Positions 35,931-47,732 of a stretch of 64,000 bases of DNA are shown here, piece after piece. The stretch is taken from contig CM061233.1 in assembly GCA_030844895.1 (NCBI GenBank), positions 58,429,468 through 58,493,467 on the forward strand, read 5' to 3'. Position 1 is the stretch's first letter, and the number at the start of each line of letters is the position of its first letter. A program made the translations under genes and the position numbers. Below the pieces are notes generated by a model. The model saw nothing but the letters and a program-made list of their open reading frames with translations, ran no database searches and was not told the origin of the DNA. This stretch comes from Ambrosia x helenae (lineage: Eukaryota > Streptophyta > Magnoliopsida > Asterales > Asteraceae).

Positions 35931-37170
35931 CCATTGTAAGTGTAACGACAGATACATAGTTTTGAAAACAAAATAAAGAACATTGGTTTTTTCTTTCTCA
36001 TCCTTATGATCAGAATATTCAGGAGTAAAATCTTTAAAACCAGATGAAAATCAAAAGAAAAATAGAAGATTGAGAAAAAAATGATGCAATATTACCTTAA
36101 AATTACTCGGATGGAAAAATGGAGAATGAAAGTTGAAGACTTCTAAAGGAAGAATGAAGATTGATGTAGAATGAAGGAAAAAAAAGCTTTTATAGGTAAG
36201 TAGATGGAGCTCCATATACAAATATGGATCCTAGAGGCCTTCTCTAATGTCTCCATTCAACCCGAGATGTATTCATTTATTATATAGATAGAATAGATAT
36301 TCTTACCATGATTCTATTTTCAATTTACGTTAACTACTCGCTAACTCACGCAAACAATATTTTAAATCTAAAGTTCATAATTTGTAACATAATTTGTAAC
36401 GTGAAATAAATTAAAACAATAAAACTAAGCATCATTTCATTTTATTTAAATTGCACAATTTATTTAAATAAAGTATTATGTAATTTCATCACCGTACATT
36501 CAAAATCAATTTTTATTTTAAATTCATTAATGTAAAGTAATTTTATCAACAAACTTGTGTCATGTAATTAAACTCGTGTCATGTAATTAAAGTATTAAGC
36601 TAACAAAGTCTATATAAGATAACCAGTAACTTATTTATAATATGGTATACTTTAAAATAATGAAGTGAATTATTCTAGAAGAAAAAGGTTTATGTTGGGC
36701 TTATTAAGACAGGCCCAAAAGCCACCTTACTTAACCTAAATTTTAAAAGAACAATGTCTTAACTGCTCATCTTCTTCACATCGTTTTCTATGCACCTGTA
36801 CATCAAATTATTAACAGCCATTCAGCCTAACTGCTTGGGATTTTTGCCACCAAAAACACTACCGCCATCACCTTTAAGGGGAGCAATAGTAAAATTTTAA
36901 GGGGTTGCGCTCAGGATTTCAGCGTATCTGTAACCCTAAAAACGGAAAATTTTAAGGTGGGCGGTCGCCCACCTTGAATTAGGGGTAGGTCCGCCCCTGC
37001 GGCCGGTCCGATCCGGTCTCCAAAACCTTGAGTGAAAGGATTATTAACATATTGACCAGCTGGATTCCATCTATACAGTGACCTATCAAATTACCGAGCT
37101 ACCCTCATTAAAAAGAAAATTACAAAATGACAGAAATCACTGTTTAAAGTGAAAGGATTATTAACATATT

Positions 37171-38547
37171 CTAATCTAATGTGTGGAATGATAAATAAAC
37201 TTTCAATAACATAGAATAAAAAAGTTACTGGTCTTTGTAAGAGTGATTGAAATAGGTTGTTAGGAGCATTTTTATGCAAGTTTTAGCATGCACCTTTTAT
37301 TGCATATAATACATTTAGACCATTCATATTACATCATTTTGAAAAGTGTACACTTTAGTAGGATAAAATATGTTTTGGTCTGGTTTTTGTTAGACCATGT
37401 GTAGTGGGAGACTTTATTTATAAAACCCCTGTTTCTGATTGGTCCACGTGGTAGCTGAGTCAGCATGAAGAAATAAAGTGAAAAGGGGGTGTAGTGGTAG
37501 GGACTTTATTTATAAAGCCTCTATTAATATTTTATTTTATCTTTTAAATTAAAAAAATAATAAAATAATATTAAGGAGAGAGAGAGAGTATGAGGTGTCA
37601 GCCTATGATTGGTGGGAGTATTTTGTTTCAGGCGTTATTTTGGTCACACCAAAACCACTTTTGCAAATATAAAGCCCCCCTGTTCTGGTGTTTGGGGCTT
37701 TATATTAAAAATAGTGCCCCCCTTTAACGCCCACTACGGTGGGTCTTAGCGTGAAGTAATTTTGAGGGACCGCAATGGACTTTGAAAAGATCCCGAAGGA
37801 TACAAAATCTAAATACGCAACGAGGTTATGGATCATTATTTCTACTCACCAGTAGATTAGAGAAAAAAAGAATTAAAATAAATATTTATTTCTTCCAAGT
37901 CGTTTTGGGAACTTCTGTTACTGTAACGGCTAACAACAACAAAATCAGCAAATCAAGATGGGCCATGGATTAGCTATTAAATTGGGCTTCAAACATTTAA
38001 ACTTGGGCTAACTAAATTGAGTGGCCTATAATTAATATGGGCTAAACAAGGATTGGTTGGCAGCATGGGTGATATTAAAGACGACTTCGACATCGACAGT
38101 TCGACGAGGGGGACGCCTGATACAACCCGTTTCCTTAAATTACCGGATTGATGCATGGCGGTCAAGACACCGGCAGACGGTATAACTGGTTCAACCGGCC
38201 AGTCCACACCGATTTTTAAAACATTGCTTTTTATTTTTAGTTACTAATTCATAATTTATGTTTAGTTTCTTATTGGTTCGATTGATTTAGTCACCATGTT
38301 TGGCTAAATGAATTCAGTTTTAACTTTAACACTTGGGTTTGTTACTTGCTTATGAGTTGCAAACTTATGTCAAACGATTATGTTAGAGCTGGTTATTTTA
38401 GTAGTATGTTAATGTGATTTTCGTTTTTATACGGATTCAATTTGGGAAAAAAAAAAGTATTATATTGTTAGTAAACATGACCAATTCATTAAATTTTATA
38501 ATAAATTTCATCAAAATTCAAACCTCAAATTGGATTTTAATTTATAA
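37171..38547. other. Non-coding stretch with a Tourist-like MITE
   Basis: Apart from the MITE at 37393-37745 I see no gene. Near 38195-38228 the sequence ...GGTTCAACCGGCCAGTCC to CCGATTTTTAAAACATTGC resembles the right end of another ACCGG-rich hAT-like element; its left end was not found. Confidence 0.5.
37393..37745. mobile_element. Tourist-like (PIF/Harbinger) MITE, 353 bp
   Basis: The termini GACCATGTGTAGTGGG and, inverted, GACCCACCGTAGTGGG are flanked by the 3-bp duplication TTA (37390-37392 and 37746-37748). Size, terminus style and target duplication all fit a Tourist-type MITE. It has no coding capacity. Confidence 0.82.
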
Positions 38548-39283
38548 CTAGCGGGTTTACCCGCGCGTTGCAGCGGGATCCACAAATAGAATGCAATACA
38601 ACATTATGATACTTAGGTTTTTTGCCGCAAGTTACGCAAAAAGAATAGAAATGTGCACACTATGTTTTAACAAGTATTTGTAGAAATAGAACATGGAATT
38701 TCTCCTATCAAAGCAGATCAATAAAAGACGACACCAACCTTAAATTTTCTAAACAAACAGGTAATCCTTTAACCAATACCTAATGAACGACACGTATATC
38801 ATATCATCAATCTATCATAAAACGCCTAAAAATTAATCAACTAATAAAAGCTATAGAGCCTAATTTCACGTAATTATCATGATTAAAATTGAAAACAAAA
38901 ATGATTGCGTTGAATGATATAAAAAAATGTGCTTTGGTTAGCTTGACTTTAACTCTAGGAAGACTTCACTCACTATATTTTAAAGTTTTTAAAACTCATA
39001 CAAGTTTAGTTGAGATAAGATTATTCATTGTGGTAACATAAATTATTATCTTTTATCGTCATTATATGATATTTGTTTAAAAATATTGTTATCGCGTGTG
39101 TTTATTTAGTTTGGGTGAGTTCAATTTTTATATAAAAGTTGATTATCTTCTAGGGGCATTTAGGGAAGAAAAGTGGTACAATTTAGGAAATTGTAAAGAA
39201 ACCTTTGATATGTCATCTTAACTTTGGACTATTTGGACATATTTGCCCATGTCTCCTCCTTTATAATGTAGTATAGATATAGA
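38548..39283 (-). mobile_element. Small non-autonomous Helitron, 736 bp
   Basis: On the minus strand it begins TCTATATCTATACTACATTA after host A (39283). It ends with the hairpin GCGGGT-AA-ACCCGC (38564-38551) running directly into CTAG (38551-38548). It contains no gene and depends on a Rep-helicase in trans. Confidence 0.85.
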
Positions 39284-39354
39284 TGAAAGGAACAAATAAT
39301 ATTTTGAGTTTGTCTATTAACTCAAAATTATTGTAGATAGGGATGGCAAAAAAA

Positions 39355-39576
39355 ACCGAGCCCGATGGGTATACCCGAAACCCGAAGCATTTGGGACTGG
39401 TATACCCGATACCCTACGGGTATGGGACGGGTTTGGTATTGGAAAAAAAATATTTCGCGGGTATGAGACGGGTATGGTATTAGGTGATACCCGACCCAAT
39501 TACCCGAAACTAAATACCCGTCTACCCAAAATATATACCCGAATACTTTGACATACCCGTATTCGGGTATATATTT
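39355..39576. repeat. GGGTATACCCG-rich repeat
   Basis: Many copies of ACCCGA and CGGGTA in both orientations make this segment locally self-complementary. The same motif resumes at 42131 after the solo LTR, so the LTR inserted into it. I see no gene. Confidence 0.65.
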
Positions 39577-42130
39577 TGTCACACCCTCAAAATCCACTTG
39601 CGGAGTTTTACCGCGAGGCGCATGACAAACCAGGATCCAAACCAACGATCACAATAAACAAGTCTAAATGAATCAAAATGTAATTTCAAAACACAGTTTA
39701 ATATTCCCGTTTACAGCGGAAGCTTATTCAAATAAAATCCAACATAAATAAATCAAATTCAATGTTTGTGAAATCATGCAACTCTATCTAGACGCCGTGC
39801 AGACGCGTGCGCCCTAGTTCCATTGTGCTACCTTAGCGACCTGAGAAAACATGTAAAAGTTTACGTCAGCACAAAAATGCTGGTGAGTTTACAGGTTTGC
39901 AGTTCAAGTACCAAGTCCACCTGTCCATACTATAACAAATAGAAAACCAGTATACGCTAGCTAGGCGTACGTTTTGTTACTACCACGATTGGAAAACCAT
40001 TACTAACTCGAATACCAAAAGTATGCCCGATGTATGTTCCTGTTGTTCCTGTTGTTCCTGTTTGAGACAATATGCACCCGCCGACCCTCCAAGTCGACGG
40101 GCGGGGTTGGTCACTCCCAATAGCGCTATTCACATTTCCCCGTTGTGCAAACCCGCACATTCATGTTTCCCCCCGGGACTTCCAAAGATCGTGTAGTTCA
40201 CAATAGAAACCCATAGTATGACAGTAGTTACCAAATAATCGTTTTAACACATGTTTTCTCCCCCGAAAGTATAAAACCAGTTTAAAAGAGGGGCCGTAAA
40301 CTCACCTTAAGTTCCGTTACTCCTTAACCCGAGTAAACTCAGCTGCTATGCTAGTCCCGTAAAGTGGCGACCTAACATACGACAGTTACAAGTACTTAGA
40401 CTAATAACCCGCAGGTTAATTAGTCCCTAGATGTCCAGACCATAACCAAGTTCGTTTGAAAACACCGTGACTGTTTAACCGACCCAAAGTACAAGACTCG
40501 ACATCCCATTGGTGACCCGAGACTCCCCGTGTTATGTTTACGCTCCAAAACATACAATAACGCAAGTACACTTAACATACGTTAACGCACAACAAGTTAT
40601 AGCACATAGTTCACGTATCACCGGAATACATCCAAATATATGTTACCAAGTTATTAGACATGTTACGGGGTTCCTAGCATGTTACTACATGTTAAATCGG
40701 GTCTCGGAATGCTAATATACACTTACAGCAGCAGTACACGCGATTAGGAAAAGTCAACTAGTGATTAGGAAAGTCAACTAGTGATTAGAAGCCCTATTCG
40801 CCCCTACTATAGGCGAGTAGGGGCTGCTCGCCTGAACTTACTAGTGATTAGCCTTCTACTCGCCACTTTATAGGCGATTAGCACCTCTACTCGCATGACT
40901 ATGGGCGATTAGCACTGCTACTCGCCTGTAGTCATGCTGTTCCGGTTTTTCGCGCGTTTAACGCTCCAAATCAGATCCAGAGCGTGTGTAACTACCCAAT
41001 ATCATCCCAAACACTATCCTAAACATGTTTAACCCAAAACCCTTCGTTCAACCTCGTAAAATCAGTCCTGCATGCAACCAAAGCAATCCAAACACCATTC
41101 ACATAGCATGCAACATTCAATTAACGCATGTAATCATAACCCTATTATCCAATTACTGAGATTTCTATCATCATACTAACAATATAAATTCTGACCTAGC
41201 ATGATAACACATCAAAACATCATCAAGATTCATAAAAATCCTATCTTTCTAATCATACATACCCATAACGCATGTTTATTAGTTATAATCCGATTAACAA
41301 CCCTTATTGACGATTTTCAGAAAGCTTTTTCGTTTATGAACAGGTCTGGACCATTAGGGATTGATTAAAAACGTTTACAAAGTGTTATGGATGAGAATCA
41401 AACCTTGGAATTGTAAAAGAATGATGGTTAGACCTTGAAACCTTGTGTTTTTGATCAAAATCGCCTTCCAGAGGTTGTTTAAGTGTTTGGGGCGGTTATG
41501 GGACGACTAGGGTTGATATTAGGGAGTTTAGGAGGTTAAGTATTGTATTTATAGGCGTTTCTAGTCGTTCCAGCACGTTACATGCGATTGTGCAGCAGTT
41601 CAGGCGATTAGGGCTTGTAATCGCCTGAAAGTTCTAGTGATTAGGGCCTACTCGCCCTTATGTATACACGAGTAGGGCCTACTCGCCCTTAAGGGCTCCC
41701 TACTCGCCTCCCCTATAGGGGAGTAGACCTCCTACTCGCCTATAGGGTTTGGCCTTGTGTGTTTTGCGCGTTAAACCCCGTTTTAACATATGTTAATGCA
41801 TATTCATGTACCGACAAGTCACATAATGATTGTAAACACATAACACAAGTAAATACACATATTTACACTCGTTCACCAATTCCCGGGACTCGAGACTCGT
41901 ACGTTCCGTATGCCCTGACGATCCTACAAATCGTCACCGTTTGTACACTTGGTTAAGGACCGACATCTAACGAACCTCTAGACCAACATCCAATGATCTT
42001 CTAGACTAACCAATAGTTCCCGAACCATATCCCGACTTAACTAACCCAGTTAAGTACAATATACGCGTGACTCGCTAAGGTAGACTTTCATCTAGACAAC
42101 GTTGTTAACCAGAATTTGCCAGGTGTCACA
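39577..42130 (-). mobile_element. Solo LTR, 2554 bp
   Basis: The plus strand reads TGTCACACCCTC to CCAGGTGTCACA, flanked by the 5-bp duplication TATTT (39572-39576 and 42131-42135). No primer binding site, polypurine tract or coding region is inside. Its minus-strand start TGTGACACC and its sequence match the LTR fragment at 51091, which sets the orientation. It is the product of LTR-LTR recombination. Confidence 0.88.
40735..40930. repeat. Short palindromic repeats in the solo LTR
   Basis: Alternating CTACTCGCC and GGCGATTAG/GGCGAGTAG motifs form a chain of small inverted repeats. Similar chains occur at about 41590-41750 and, in the related LTR, at 52375-52480. Confidence 0.75.
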
Positions 42131-42293
42131 TATTTCGGGTAGACGAAAAGTTTATTCTTCAAATAATAAATCTATTAGAATGAAACATAACTAAAAAATA
42201 GTCTGTTAAGTAAGTTTTTATTGGATTTTAAGGTTTTAAGTCATATAACTTATTAGTGTTTTGTATAAACTATGTTAGTGTTTAATTGATTAA

Positions 42294-45200
42294 CTAGTGG
42301 GAAACCCCGCGTGTTGCAGTGGGTGTCCTTTAAAGTTACATACTAAAGCAACTCTTATGGTAGTATGCATGGCAACTCTGATCATAGTAGCTCTCTTCTT
42401 TGTAATAATAGCGATTCATAATAGGGATATCTATTTGTAAAAGAGTAACAATGCCACCAACTTAGATTTTAAAAGGCTTCCAATTACATCATGCTTTTAT
42501 GTTTCTATAGGCATATATATTAGTAGTGTTTCCTTCATAGAGAACAAAGAATTATATTCTCCGGTTCTTCGCCCACAATTTGGACTTTCACCTCCATACT
42601 TGAATCCATTCTTAAGTCTGCTGTATTCATTGGCGAAGCTTGGAGATCAAATCAGCGGGGCCAGACTCATTTTTTTTTCCGATCGGTAGGGGCCGTAAGA
42701 TCAAATTGGTGGGGGCCGGACTAAACTCATATAAAAATTACCTACAAAAATCGCAAAATTCCACCACTGTGTCAAAAATGGTGGGGTCGGGGCACCCCTC
42801 TGGCCCTCGTAAACCTTCGTCCCTGGCTGTATTTTGCCAAACAAAATGAAATTGGTAGATGCAGAAGTTGGAGATACCATCCTAAGAGTCATAAATTTGA
42901 TATAACTTGGTAAAAGCTATTTTATGTATGTATCTATAACCATAATTTCATGAATAAGGATTATTAAAGAGCATCAATAATACCAACGTCCGGTTGGTAA
43001 AAAAATGAAAAGGTACATTTTGGTGTTCATCCAAAATGAAATTCTTAAAAGGTTTGTAAGATGGAAACTCAACTTTTTTTTTTTTTTTACTTTACATTGT
43101 TGATCAGATCACCAAAAGTTTTGTAATAAACAAAAACCACTAAGCTTCAAGATAGATTTTTATAACTGACCGAGTGATACTTCAGAATTAACTTGAGCCT
43201 TTATTTAAGGTTGTTGTAAGAACAAATCTTGGAGTAAAGATATTACCTCAATATATTAATCTGTAATACCCGGAAATTCGAAAACCCTAAACTATTAAAT
43301 ATGGAATTAATATGTCAGATCTTAAACGAATTTAATATGTCATCTGTATTATCGATACTTAACTGAACTCTTTATACAATGAATGTATTGATGTGTTATA
43401 AAAAAAATAAATAAATATAAATATATGAATAATTTTACAAATTAGTATTGACAAGAACTTCTAGATATTTATATTAAAGAGACTTTTGAAATATAAAAAC
43501 AAGCAAACCCAAGTTTGGCGTTCATCTTCAGTAACCCTTATCACAAAATTAGCAAGCCTTATCACAAACTTTAAACCCACCATTTGATTTCTAATCCCTT
43601 TTGTAAATAACTAACCAACCGATAATGCCGACTTCACCTCCGTTTTAAACCTCTGACCCTCCTTCGAACTTCCCACATCTATTCTGATTTCCTTCTTGAC
43701 GTCTAAGCGCATCTCCGCCGCGAACCAGCCACCGCCATCGTTTTCAACCATTCTAAACTATCTTCGAGTCTGTTCATTTGCTTAGATTCGTGAGGTAAGG
43801 TTTAAACGTGTTATCTTTTTATTTTATGATTCAAGTTCGATGTCGACTTCTGGTTATGGGATTTTCCGGAGATAATCTAAAAGTAGGGAGGTACCGAGTT
43901 GGGTTTAGGTCTCGTTTTGGGTTTGGGTTAATTCACCGGCGACCATGAGGGTGGTTCCGGTTAGCTTATCAGTAAGTATTGTTAAGGAGGAATGGGTCTC
44001 TGCATCATGAATATACATGCGCATGCTTTTGTGTATGTGTATACATATATATATAACCATGATGGGTGTTAGGTTGATGTGCGTATGTATTGTTTGGATT
44101 TTGGGTTTAGTCTTGTGTGAAGATAAGGTTTAATCTATGTGGGTGACAACTTTCTGTATTTCAAATCTTGGTGGAAATATGAGTTAGATACTTTAATTAG
44201 TTTCTTAATATGTAAATGATTTATGTGGCAACAGTTTGGATTTAGACGTGGAAGGGTTAATATCAAGTAAAATGATTTACAAAAGTTTATAATTAGATAA
44301 CAAGTTGTATAGCTTTGTCGTCGGAAAATCCATGAATCACCGAGTCGATAAATCAAGTAATTAACTTAGTTATTTTAAATCTAATCCGACAACAATGAAA
44401 AATATAGGCTTGTGTACTTGCTGAAGACAATTTGTTTTGCTTGCTAATAAGGTACGGATTCCGTTTTCCTCTCTTTATAGTATTTTTTTATAAATCTCGA
44501 TCCGTTACTTTGTAGTACGGATTTTGTTGAGTTCATATGTTCCTTTTGATTTTTGATAGCATGCAATATACCTTAATTTTGTAATCAGTGTTGCATGTTC
44601 CCTTTAGACTTATGCTACTATTTTTTTAAAATATGATATGGCTTTCGTACTCTGTCACCCGAGCACTCTGTTTCTGACTTGTCGTTGGGGCGTCAGCGAC
44701 ATGAACACTTTCCGTGACAGTGCGTAATCAAAATCACGGCGTCTCTTACATGGTCCCTTAGAGGCGTATGGATATATCCTAGATCTGATTCTGACTTCTG
44801 ATATATGTTTCTGTTTTCTGGAGATGAATGTGTGTACGCCACACGCACCATCTCATAGGTGCATGGACTAGCTATCTGTGTACCCCTCTGTTTAGGCTCG
44901 TGGGTGCTTCTGCATTATGTGACTTATTTATTGGCATGTATAGTCACGTATTTTAGTATATGATATGTTTTGATTTGATATATATCTGATTTTTCTCTAT
45001 GTCTCTGATATAAGTTTTGAGATTCGATTCGTGTCAGTATTTGTTTTCAGTTTCGACTTTTATTTCGGTTCAGTTTCGGTACCTTTTCGTATTATTGTAT
45101 GTCCGGCTTTACTAGTACTGTTGATCTCTCCGTTACTGAGCAACATTTGGCTCAGCCGTATTTTCTTTGTTTTGTTTGTCTTATGTGTTTGCAGGTAATC

Positions 45201-46591
45201 TGGGGAATCAGGGATGAGTGAGAGAGTAATGAAGTTCAAGAATAATTAAACTCTCATTTTCGTTTATTTCAGTTTTGAATAAATTAAGACTTAGGATTTA
45301 TACGGCTTGATTTAAGACTCTCGGTTGTCTTTTGGATTCTTTTTATCTTTTAATGGATTGTGTTTGGTTTTGATATCTGTAATAGTGACACGTCAGCCCT
45401 AGCCGGGTTGGGGTGTGACATAATCTCTACACACTTTCGCTTCTGTAGCTCATATGAAAGTAACATAGCACATATGACTCATATAAATGTATCCTGAGTA
45501 CTACCCATTCTTGTTTTTTACTTCTTTTTCATGATTAAAAACATTTCTTGTGCACAGTCGAAGGTCTAGATTTATCGTATTCGATCAGTGAAATTTGTAC
45601 ATGTTCAACCTCTATTTGATTCGTTTCATATTATTCTATTAACCTAATCTTTTATTTTATCCTTTTGACCAAATAAAGATTGACCAATTTATAAGAGAAT
45701 GGGTTAAAAACGCCACCTCTGTAGCTCTATGCCTGTGCTTCATATTCATATATACTAAATACTTATTGTAGAGAATAACAAATTAATCAGAAAATGACTT
45801 ACAATTTACATCTTAAATAACCTCCTTCCTTTAGTTGGATCAAATTGTGCAAGCTGCATCATGGTAATACATTATCTAAAAAAACACCTATTACTTGATT
45901 TTGATTCATATAAAGAAAAATAAAGAAACATATACGTCTTTGGATACTAAATGGGTTGCTACAAATATGAATAATAATCATTTATATTAGCTATCTAACA
46001 ACTTCTTTCCACTTACAAATACATGTACAACTACTTTAAACTATCAAGTTCATATGAAAACAAAATAAAACAAATTACCTTTACTGAACTCGAACTCCCC
46101 ATTAAAAGGATGTTCATCTCTATTATCATCTTCTACAAAGAAAAGCAAGTAGGAACATGAGTACATTAATGAATTACCAAAGTATTGTAATTAAAATTTC
46201 TGAATCATCGAAACATGAGTGTTGTTCTAGTACACATTGTATCCTCATATCAAGTATATTTGGTCATTTTATAGAGACCCTTACACATAACTACAAGAGT
46301 AATAAACTTATAGGAGTTAAGCATATGGAGCATCACAGGCCTTACATAAATACAAGAATAACAAAAATATTGGAGTGAAACATATGAAGAGTCATCATAT
46401 AAATGCATGTATGTAGAGAGTCACTAATTGATATATTCATACCATTGTACAAGTGGATAATGTAATAACAAGGGTACTGTAGGAAAGTTTTACATGACAT
46501 TTAGAGTTTTAAAGCGTGAGACCTTTGGACTCGCATCATAAAAATGTGATAAAATTACCATGTTAGCCACATTTGCTCCTTAATAAGGTAA
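42294..46591 (-). mobile_element. Probable Helitron-like segment, holding a solo LTR
   Basis: The minus-strand 3' end reads CCCGCGGGG-like GC-rich sequence, then CCACTAGTT (CTAG at 42297-42294). The right limit near 46588 has CTTATTAAGGAGCAAATGTG on the minus strand, in the style of a Helitron 5' end, but it lacks the expected TC. The assignment is therefore tentative. Between them, apart from the solo LTR (43262-45420), I see no gene. Confidence 0.45.
43262..45420 (+). mobile_element. Solo LTR, 2159 bp
   Basis: It runs from TGTAATACCCGG to GGTTGGGGTGTGACA and is flanked by the 5-bp duplication TAATC (43257-43261 and 45421-45425). No internal region exists. It belongs to a family different from the LTR at 39577. 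Confidence 0.88.
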
Positions 46592-47413
46592 CTAGCGGGA
46601 ATGCCCACGCGTTGCTGCGGGCACTCTTTTTTTTTGTCGCACATTGCGTGGCAGGTTTCATTTAATTATTTTTTTAAAAAAATTACAAATACAACTAATA
46701 TATCAATTCATGTATAGTAGGGAAGTTTCTCGATGCTGTGGCGGCGAAAATTTATAGCGTTCATAAATCAAGAGGCAACAACTAATCTCAACTTTGTATT
46801 TCACTATTTTGAGTCTTTACCTCAAACGTTTCCTATGACACGTAAGTTGGCATCAATTACCAAGTCGTCTTAAAAAAGGCACGTAATACACCTAAACCAA
46901 CCACTAATGCAACTCCAGCGGCAGCCAAACTCTATGTAGATGGCCGTGTGTCCACCTGAATATGCTCCAAGCCTCCAAACCATCACCACCGCTACTGATG
47001 ATGATGATGATGAGTAGACTCCATGACTACAAGATGGTAGCAAGCTTGATTCACTGCTTCCACAAAAAATGTAGGCAATCGTCTTCGTTGGGTGAGTAAG
47101 ACTCCATGACTACAAGCTGGCGTCACAAACATGATTCTGTTTCCACAAAAATAAGACATGTTATAGGCAATAACAAATAGACAAAAAATAATACTTTAGA
47201 AATAAAAACTTATATTTCATTAATCATAGTCTTCCAATTTTAAAAAGTCATATCCTAGGATCAACAACACATTTTCTATCCATTCGCATTTTACTCTTTT
47301 GAAACTCAAACATAGCATCCTGTCACTAAACATATAATAATTGAACATTATGTATTCATCAAAAAGAAACTAAACAATAAATTCATGTTTAAACGTCTCC
47401 ATTTATTTATAGA
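46592..47413 (-). mobile_element. Possible small non-autonomous Helitron
   Basis: The minus-strand 3' end has GCAACGCGTGGGCATTCCCG followed by CTAGTT (CTAG at 46595-46592). A candidate 5' end TCTATAAATAAATGGAGACG lies at 47413 leftward after A. The 5' end is weak evidence on its own. Confidence 0.45.
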
Positions 47414-47439
47414 TATATCGTCCCTTTTTTTAGACCTGG

Positions 47440-47660
47440 CAATTTCAACTAATCTAGTTGAGTTTGGGTTGTTTTGAGTTTAAAATTTGACCTTGTGGGT
47501 TAAAATGGGTTTAGTATAATTTTCAAGGGGGTTAAGATGGGTAATTTTAATTGTAGGAAATAAGTAAGTGGGTCAGGATGGGTATGTCAAAAAAAATAAA
47601 TGGGTCAGGATGGGTATTTTTAGATAATCATATACAAATCTGAATTAAAACTCACCCAAC
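47440..47660 (+). repeat. GGGTCAGGATGGGT-rich flank of the minisatellite
   Basis: This contains repeated GGGTTAAGATGGGT/GGGTCAGGATGGGT motifs. An inverted, CCCATCCTGACCC-rich counterpart lies at 49660-49830. The two may be arms of one inverted-repeat element that carries the minisatellite. Confidence 0.45.
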
Positions 47661-47732
47661 ACCAAAAGTGTTGGTGCCTCATAGAAATCAATGTCACTAA
47701 AAACAAAAAATTATATCTTTTGCATTTGTTGA

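Larger units (their letters stand above)
20647..36297 (-). mobile_element. Helitron 2 (15.65 kb including a nested LTR element), decayed
   Basis: The 3' end on the minus strand is a perfect palindrome CCGTGGGTACCCACGG (20660-20675) followed by CTCTAAC and CTAG at 20650-20647. The 5' end is TCTATTCTATCTATATAATA at 36297 leftward; a start at 36288 is also possible. It sits between A and T inside hAT-B. Without the LTR retrotransposon it is about 9.2 kb. The gene order resembles Helitron 1 (RPA upstream of helicase), but Rep is deleted. Confidence 0.83.
34352..36297. other. 5' arm of Helitron 2
   Basis: This arm holds the rest of repeat unit 2, unit 3, the B3-like exon pair (35247-35436) and a 155-bp duplication (35634-35930). 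The 5' terminus is at 36297. I see no other gene. Confidence 0.6.
20484..36999. mobile_element. hAT-B: non-autonomous hAT-type element inside hAT-A
   Basis: The left terminus is CAGTGGCGGACCCAGGAAC and the right, on the minus strand, CAGGGGCGGACCTACCCC. Both are flanked by the 8-bp duplication CGGCCGGT (20476-20483 and 37000-37007). Its own sequence is about 865 bp (20484-20646 and 36298-36999) and non-coding. The CAG-start and 8-bp duplication fit hAT. It later received Helitron 2. Confidence 0.85.
2820..37030. mobile_element. hAT-A: outermost non-autonomous hAT-type element
   Basis: The left terminus reads CAAGGTTTTCATAACCGGAC and the right terminus, on the minus strand, CAAGGTTTTGGAGACCGGAT. 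Both are flanked by the 8-bp duplication AGTGAAAG (2812-2819 and 37031-37038). Eight-base duplications with short inverted termini are typical of hAT transposons. Its own sequence is only about 640 bp (2820-3008, 20060-20483, 37008-37030) and non-coding. The rest is Helitron 1 and hAT-B inserted later. Confidence 0.85.
2718..37170 (+). repeat. 117-bp tandem duplication split by the nested insertion
   Basis: Unit 1 is 2718-2819 plus 37039-37053 (102 + 15 = 117 bp). Unit 2 is 37054-37170 (117 bp) and intact. Unit 1 is interrupted after AGTGAAAG, exactly where the outermost hAT element inserted and duplicated those 8 bp. Removing 2820-37030 and one target copy restores two contiguous 117-bp units. 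This independently confirms the hAT-A boundaries. Confidence 0.85.

Noticed and set aside
39577..42130. Full-length retrotransposon between TGTCACA ends
   Set aside because: No primer binding site, polypurine tract or second LTR inside; the size and target duplication fit a solo LTR.
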